From Brenneria izadpanahii (GTDB taxonomy: Bacteria > Pseudomonadota > Gammaproteobacteria > Enterobacterales > Enterobacteriaceae): a DNA stretch of 64,000 nucleotides. The stretch covers positions 434,001-498,000 of the forward strand of contig NZ_CP050854.1 in assembly GCF_017569925.1 (NCBI RefSeq), written 5' to 3'. Numbering within the stretch: the stretch's first letter is position 1; each line of letters begins with the position of its first letter. The translations under genes and the position numbers were made by a program. Of the stretch, positions 51,675 to 64,000 are shown one piece after another. Below the pieces are notes generated by a model that worked only from the letters and a program-made list of their open reading frames with translations, made no database searches and was not told the DNA's origin.

Positions 51675-52148
51675 ATGAAAGGCGATAAAAAAGTCATTAC
51701 GTATTTGAATAAGTTATTGGGTAATGAGTTAGTAGCAATCAACCAATATTTCCTACATGCCCGGATGTTTAAAAACTGGGGATTAACCCGTCTCAACGAT
51801 CACGAGTATCATGAGTCTATTGACGAAATGAAGCATGCCGATCGTTACATTGAACGCATTTTATTTCTCGAAGGCATTCCCAATCTGCAAGATTTGGGGA
51901 AACTTAACATCGGCGAAGATGTTGAAGAGATCTTTCGGTCCGACCTGCAACTTGAGCTGGATGGCGCCAAAGACCTACGCGAAGCCATTGCATATTCAGA
52001 CTCGGTACATGATTATGTCAGCAGAGACCTGATGATAGAGATCCTGACCGACGAAGAAGGGCATATCGATTGGCTGGAAACCGAGTTGGATCTGATATCC
52101 CGTATCGGCATACAAAACTATCTGCAAAGTCAGCTTAAAGAGCAGTAA
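51675..52148 (+). CDS. bfr: bacterioferritin
   Basis: Subunit of the 24-mer haem-containing iron store. The ferroxidase ligands are present: Glu18 in [10 protein letters not shown], Glu51/His54 in [12 protein letters not shown] and the Glu/His pair in [12 protein letters not shown]. Met52 in DEMKHAD position binds haem between subunits. Length is 157 residues. GGAGGAG precedes the ATG. The order tufA-bfd-bfr-rpsJ is as in E. coli. Confidence 0.97.
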   Translation: MKGDKKVITYLNKLLGNELVAINQYFLHARMFKNWGLTRLNDHEYHESIDEMKHADRYIERILFLEGIPNLQDLGKLNIGEDVEEIFRSDLQLELDGAKDLREAIAYSDSVHDYVSRDLMIEILTDEEGHIDWLETELDLISRIGIQNYLQSQLKEQ

Positions 52149-52230
52149 ACCGCGCTTTAAATGATGACCTATCTATTACGGCCGGGCATATTCGTTCTGG
52201 CCGCCGCATCAAATCATTTCATCCTTCTTG

Positions 52231-52258
52231 TTGCTTCTTGCGTCAATTTACGTATAAT
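52231..52258 (+). promoter_or_regulatory. S10 operon promoter
   Basis: A consensus TATAAT at 52253-52258 lies 16 bases after TTGCTT (52231-52236), about 185 bases before rpsJ. It is the expected start of the S10 leader. Confidence 0.75.
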
Positions 52259-52264
52259 GCGCGG

Positions 52265-52754
<490 letters not shown>

Positions 52755-52774
52755 TCAGGTCATTGAGCGATTGA

Positions 52775-54331
<1,557 letters not shown>

Positions 54332-54344
54332 GTCGGAGGAGTAA

Positions 54345-55172
<828 letters not shown>

Positions 55173-55185
55173 TTTTAGAGGATAA

Positions 55186-55467
<282 letters not shown>

Positions 55468-55472
55468 GGTAG

Positions 55473-57401
<1,929 letters not shown>

Positions 57402-57428
57402 TACAGTAGCGCTCTTCTCGTTATGATA

Positions 57429-57459
57429 AACGGCTCAGTAACTGGGCCGTTTATTTTTT
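57429..57459 (+). terminator. terminator between the S10 and spc operons
   Basis: AACGGCTCAG (57429-57438) pairs with CTGGGCCGTT (57442-57451) with one G-U pair and is followed by TATTTTTT. It lies between rpsQ and rplN. Confidence 0.8.
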
Positions 57460-57483
57460 CTACCCATATTCAGGAAGCGGTGT

Positions 57484-57489
57484 TATAAT
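57484..57489 (+). promoter_or_regulatory. spc operon promoter (-10)
   Basis: TATAAT at 57484-57489 within AAGCGGTGTTATAATG matches the E. coli spc promoter as I remember it. The -35 is poor. It lies 80 bases before rplN. Confidence 0.65.
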
Positions 57490-57556
57490 GCTGCGCCCTT
57501 AATTATGGGGCATTTAAATGGCCTATCATGGGTCCTAAAGTAGTAGTTGACATTAG

Positions 57557-59138
<1,582 letters not shown>

Positions 59139-59165
59139 TTGTCACCAATTGAATCACGGGAGTAA

Positions 59166-59564
<399 letters not shown>

Positions 59565-59577
59565 TCGGGAGGAAAGA

Positions 59578-60111
59578 ATGTCTCGTGTTGCAAAAGCACC
59601 CGTCGTCATTCCTGCCGGCGTAGAGGTAAAACTCAACGGTCAGGTTATTTCGATTAAGGGTAAAAACGGCGAGCTGAGTCGTAAGATCCATGATGCTGTT
59701 GAAGTTAAGCAGGCTGACAACGCTCTGACTTTCGCCCCGCGCGAAGGTTTCGTTGATGGTTGGGCCCAGGCGGGCACTACTCGCGCTCTGTTGAATTCAA
59801 TGGTTATCGGTGTTACCGAAGGCTTCTCTAAGAAGCTGCAACTGGTCGGTGTTGGTTATCGTGCCGCCGTGAAAGGCAGCGTGGTGAACCTGTCTCTTGG
59901 ATTCTCACATCCGATTGACTATGCACTGCCGGCAGGTATTACTGCAGAGTGCCCTAGCCAGACTGAAATCGTGCTGAAAGGCGCTGATAAGCAGGCTATT
60001 GGTCAGGTTGCTGCGGAATTACGCGCCTACCGTCGTCCTGAGCCTTACAAAGGCAAGGGTGTCCGTTACGCCGACGAAGTCGTGCGTACCAAAGAGGCTA
60101 AGAAGAAGTAA
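59578..60111 (+). CDS. rplF: 50S ribosomal protein L6
   Basis: L6 lies near the sarcin-ricin loop and factor-binding site. It has 177 residues, a duplicated fold, with [26 protein letters not shown] C-terminus seen here as GKGVRYADE. Confidence 0.98.
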   Translation: MSRVAKAPVVIPAGVEVKLNGQVISIKGKNGELSRKIHDAVEVKQADNALTFAPREGFVDGWAQAGTTRALLNSMVIGVTEGFSKKLQLVGVGYRAAVKGSVVNLSLGFSHPIDYALPAGITAECPSQTEIVLKGADKQAIGQVAAELRAYRRPEPYKGKGVRYADEVVRTKEAKKK

Positions 60112-60474
<363 letters not shown>

Positions 60475-60479
60475 GGTAG

Positions 60480-61175
<696 letters not shown>

Positions 61176-61178
61176 CAG

Positions 61179-61613
61179 ATGCGTTTGAATACTCTGTCTC
61201 CGGCCGAAGGCGCCAAACATGCTTCCAAGCGTGTAGGTCGTGGTATCGGTTCCGGCCTGGGTAAAACCGGCGGACGCGGCGTCAAAGGTCAGAACTCTCG
61301 TTCTGGCGGCGGCGTGCGTCGCGGTTTCGAAGGCGGTCAGATGCCTTTATACCGTCGCCTGCCGAAATTCGGTTTTACTTCTCGCAAAGCGATGGTTACG
61401 GCAGAGATTCGTCTGTCTGACCTGGCTAAAGTAGAAGGCGACATCGTTGACCTGAATACGCTGAAAGCCGCTAATGTTATTGGCGTTCAGATCGAATTTG
61501 CGAAAGTGATTCTGTCAGGTGAAGTTGCTCGTCCGGTAACGATTCGTGGTCTGCGTGTCACTAAAGGTGCTCGTGCTGCTATCGAAGCTGCTGGCGGTAA
61601 AATTGAGGAATAA
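61179..61613 (+). CDS. rplO: 50S ribosomal protein L15
   Basis: L15 is a late assembly protein. It has 144 residues with the glycine/arginine-rich N-terminal extension ([20 protein letters not shown]) that penetrates 23S rRNA. Confidence 0.98.
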   Translation: MRLNTLSPAEGAKHASKRVGRGIGSGLGKTGGRGVKGQNSRSGGGVRRGFEGGQMPLYRRLPKFGFTSRKAMVTAEIRLSDLAKVEGDIVDLNTLKAANVIGVQIEFAKVILSGEVARPVTIRGLRVTKGARAAIEAAGGKIEE

Positions 61614-61620
61614 GTAGCAG

Positions 61621-62952
61621 ATGGCCAAACAACCAGGATTAGATTTTCAAAGTGCTAAAGGCGGAGTTGGTGAACTGAAGCGCAGACTATTGTTTGTTAT
61701 CGGTGCGCTGATTGTTTTCCGTATTGGCTCTTTTATTCCGATTCCTGGTATTGATGCCACTGTGCTTGCCAAATTGCTTGAGCAACAGCGAGGCACCATC
61801 ATTGAAATGTTTAACATGTTCTCTGGTGGTGCACTCAGCCGTGCTTCTATCTTTGCTCTGGGTATCATGCCGTATATTTCGGCGTCGATTATTATCCAAC
61901 TGCTGACGGTGGTTCATCCTGCGTTGGCGGAAATAAAGAAAGAAGGGGAGGCTGGCCGTCGTAAGATTAGCCAGTACACCCGCTACGGTACTCTGGTATT
62001 GGCCATATTCCAGTCGATCGGTATTGCTACCGGTTTGCCGAATATGCCAGGGATGCAAGGCTTGGTGTTAAATCCAGGATTTGCTTTCTACTTTACCGCT
62101 GTTGTGAGTCTGGTCACCGGGACGATGTTCCTGATGTGGCTGGGTGAACAGATTACTGAACGGGGTATCGGCAACGGTATTTCGATTATAATCTTTGCTG
62201 GTATAGTTGCGGGATTGCCGCCGGCCATTGGCCATACCATCGAGCAAGCGCGGCAAGGCGACCTGCACTTCCTCCTGTTGCTGTTGGTTGCAGTTTTGGT
62301 GTTTGCAGTAACCTTCTTCGTTGTTTTCATTGAGCGTGGTCAGCGTCGTATCGTCGTCAACTATGCCAAGCGTCAACAAGGTCGTCGTGTTTATGCAGCA
62401 CAGAGTACGCATTTACCGTTGAAAGTGAATATGGCGGGGGTTATCCCAGCTATTTTTGCTTCCAGCATTATTTTGTTCCCGGCTACGATTGCATCTTGGT
62501 TCGGGGGCGGTACCGGTTGGAACTGGCTGACTACAATTTCGATGTATTTGCAGCCTGGACGCCCGCTTTATGTGTTACTCTATGCGACTGCAATCATCTT
62601 CTTCTGTTTCTTCTATACTGCGTTGGTTTTCAACCCTCGTGAAACAGCAGATAACCTGAAGAAGTCCGGTGCATTCGTGCCAGGAATTCGTCCGGGAGAG
62701 CAAACGGCGAAATATATCGATAAAGTAATGACCCGCCTTACTTTGGTAGGTGCGATGTATATTACTTTCATCTGCCTGATCCCGGAGTTCATGCGTGATG
62801 CAATGAAAGTGCCTTTCTATTTTGGCGGCACGTCATTATTGATCGTTGTTGTGGTCATCATGGACTTTATGGCTCAAGTGCAAACTCTGATGATGTCAAG
62901 TCAGTACGAGTCTGCATTGAAGAAAGCAAACCTGAAAGGCTATAACCGTTAA
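61621..62952 (+). CDS. secY: protein translocase subunit SecY
   Basis: SecY is the channel subunit of the SecYEG translocon in the inner membrane. It has 443 residues and ten membrane segments. The plug region follows [19 protein letters not shown]; the ribosome/SecA loops are [18 protein letters not shown] and [23 protein letters not shown]. Length equals E. coli SecY. Confidence 0.98.
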   Translation: MAKQPGLDFQSAKGGVGELKRRLLFVIGALIVFRIGSFIPIPGIDATVLAKLLEQQRGTIIEMFNMFSGGALSRASIFALGIMPYISASIIIQLLTVVHPALAEIKKEGEAGRRKISQYTRYGTLVLAIFQSIGIATGLPNMPGMQGLVLNPGFAFYFTAVVSLVTGTMFLMWLGEQITERGIGNGISIIIFAGIVAGLPPAIGHTIEQARQGDLHFLLLLLVAVLVFAVTFFVVFIERGQRRIVVNYAKRQQGRRVYAAQSTHLPLKVNMAGVIPAIFASSIILFPATIASWFGGGTGWNWLTTISMYLQPGRPLYVLLYATAIIFFCFFYTALVFNPRETADNLKKSGAFVPGIRPGEQTAKYIDKVMTRLTLVGAMYITFICLIPEFMRDAMKVPFYFGGTSLLIVVVVIMDFMAQVQTLMMSSQYESALKKANLKGYNR

Positions 62953-63102
<150 letters not shown>

Positions 63103-63137
63103 TTATCTCGCATATTTTTCTTGCAAAGTTGGGTTGA

Positions 63138-63248
63138 GCTGGCTAGATTAGCCAGCCAATCTTTTGTCTGTAACCGCAATACTATTTGAGTATCCTGAAA
63201 ACGGGCTTTTCAGAATGGTATTGCCGTATAAAAATGTAGGAGTGCATA
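63138..63248 (+). promoter_or_regulatory. alpha operon leader (S4-responsive)
   Basis: A short hairpin (63138-63145 and 63149-63156, GCTGGCTA) follows rpmJ. The bases from about 63173 (CCGCAATACTATTTGAGTAT, then GAAAACGGGCTTTTC) to the rpsM start match the E. coli alpha leader, where protein S4 binds a pseudoknot to repress translation. Confidence 0.65.
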
Positions 63249-63605
63249 GTGGCCCGTATAGCAGGCATTAACATTCCTGATCATAAACATACCGTCATCG
63301 CGTTAACGTCGATTTATGGTATCGGTAAAACTCGTTCGCAGGCTATTTGCGCTGCTTCGGGCATTGCCGAAAATGTTAAGATCAGTGAGCTGTCTGAAGA
63401 GCAAATCGATAAGCTGCGTGACGAAGTTGCCAAGTTTGTTGTCGAAGGTGATCTGCGTCGTGAAGTTACCCTGAGCATCAAACGTCTTATGGACCTTGGT
63501 ACTTATCGTGGTTTGCGTCATCGTCGTGGTCTGCCGGTTCGCGGTCAGCGTACCAAGACTAACGCCCGTACCCGTAAGGGTCCGCGCAAACCGATCAAGA
63601 AATAA
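63249..63605 (+). CDS. rpsM: 30S ribosomal protein S13
   Basis: S13 forms bridges to the 50S and touches the P-site tRNA. It has 118 residues and a GTG start preceded by TAGGAG, as in E. coli. Family blocks are [13 protein letters not shown] and [25 protein letters not shown]. First gene of the alpha operon. Confidence 0.98.
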   Translation: MARIAGINIPDHKHTVIALTSIYGIGKTRSQAICAASGIAENVKISELSEEQIDKLRDEVAKFVVEGDLRREVTLSIKRLMDLGTYRGLRHRRGLPVRGQRTKTNARTRKGPRKPIKK

Positions 63606-63618
63606 TCGGGGTGATTGA

Positions 63619-64000
<382 letters not shown>

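Overview
The window is a stretch of enterobacterial chromosome. Gene content and order follow the region that in E. coli runs from igaA (yrfF) and mrcA through dam and crp to the str, S10, spc and alpha ribosomal operons. The hofMNOPQ and aroKB-damX-dam genes, an ERIC-like repeat, a plant-type type III effector and acquired uptake cassettes together suggest a plant-associated member of the Pectobacteriaceae (Brenneria, Pectobacterium or Dickeya type). That placement is an inference from gene content and remembered homologues, not from a search.

Positions 1-15200 are conserved core: a frameshifted igaA, nudE, mrcA (PBP1A), the DNA-uptake genes hofMNOPQ, and aroK-aroB-damX-dam-rpe-gph-trpS. Positions 15221-29088, between trpS and ppiA, are accessory. 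A leftward operon encodes a polar amino acid ABC importer and an M20 amidohydrolase (AbgB/IAA-conjugate hydrolase family). Upstream of it lie a sigma-54 promoter match and two NtrC-like enhancers, which points to nitrogen scavenging. Next come a solitary cysG and a rightward operon of an enolase-superfamily enzyme plus a five-gene peptide/nickel-type ABC importer, substrate unknown.

Positions 29303-45600 return to core genes: ppiA, crp, yhfA, prkB, yheU, yheT, yheS, kefG, kefB, yheV, slyD, slyX, fkpA, yheO and tusDCB. Single insertions break this run. Between yhfA and prkB is a lone YopJ/XopJ-family acetyltransferase effector with an N-myristoylation motif, and a HrpL-type promoter lies just upstream of its start. 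A LysE-family exporter and a degenerate ERIC-like repeat lie between yheT and yheS. A truncated short-chain dehydrogenase overlaps an MFS exporter between yheV and slyD.

Positions 46393-64000 hold the str operon (rpsL-rpsG-fusA-tufA), bfd-bfr with a Fur-box-like site, then the S10 and spc operons with an attenuator-like leader and internal terminator/promoter, and the start of the alpha operon (rpsM and a truncated rpsK).

The items most worth following up are the effector with its hrp box, the NtrC/sigma-54-controlled importer-amidohydrolase operon, the enolase-family/ABC operon with a 42-bp-spaced repeat, the paired hairpins before the two FKBP genes slyD and fkpA, and the two homopolymer frameshifts in the usually essential igaA. 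All coordinates and motif matches were made by eye; no database search was run.
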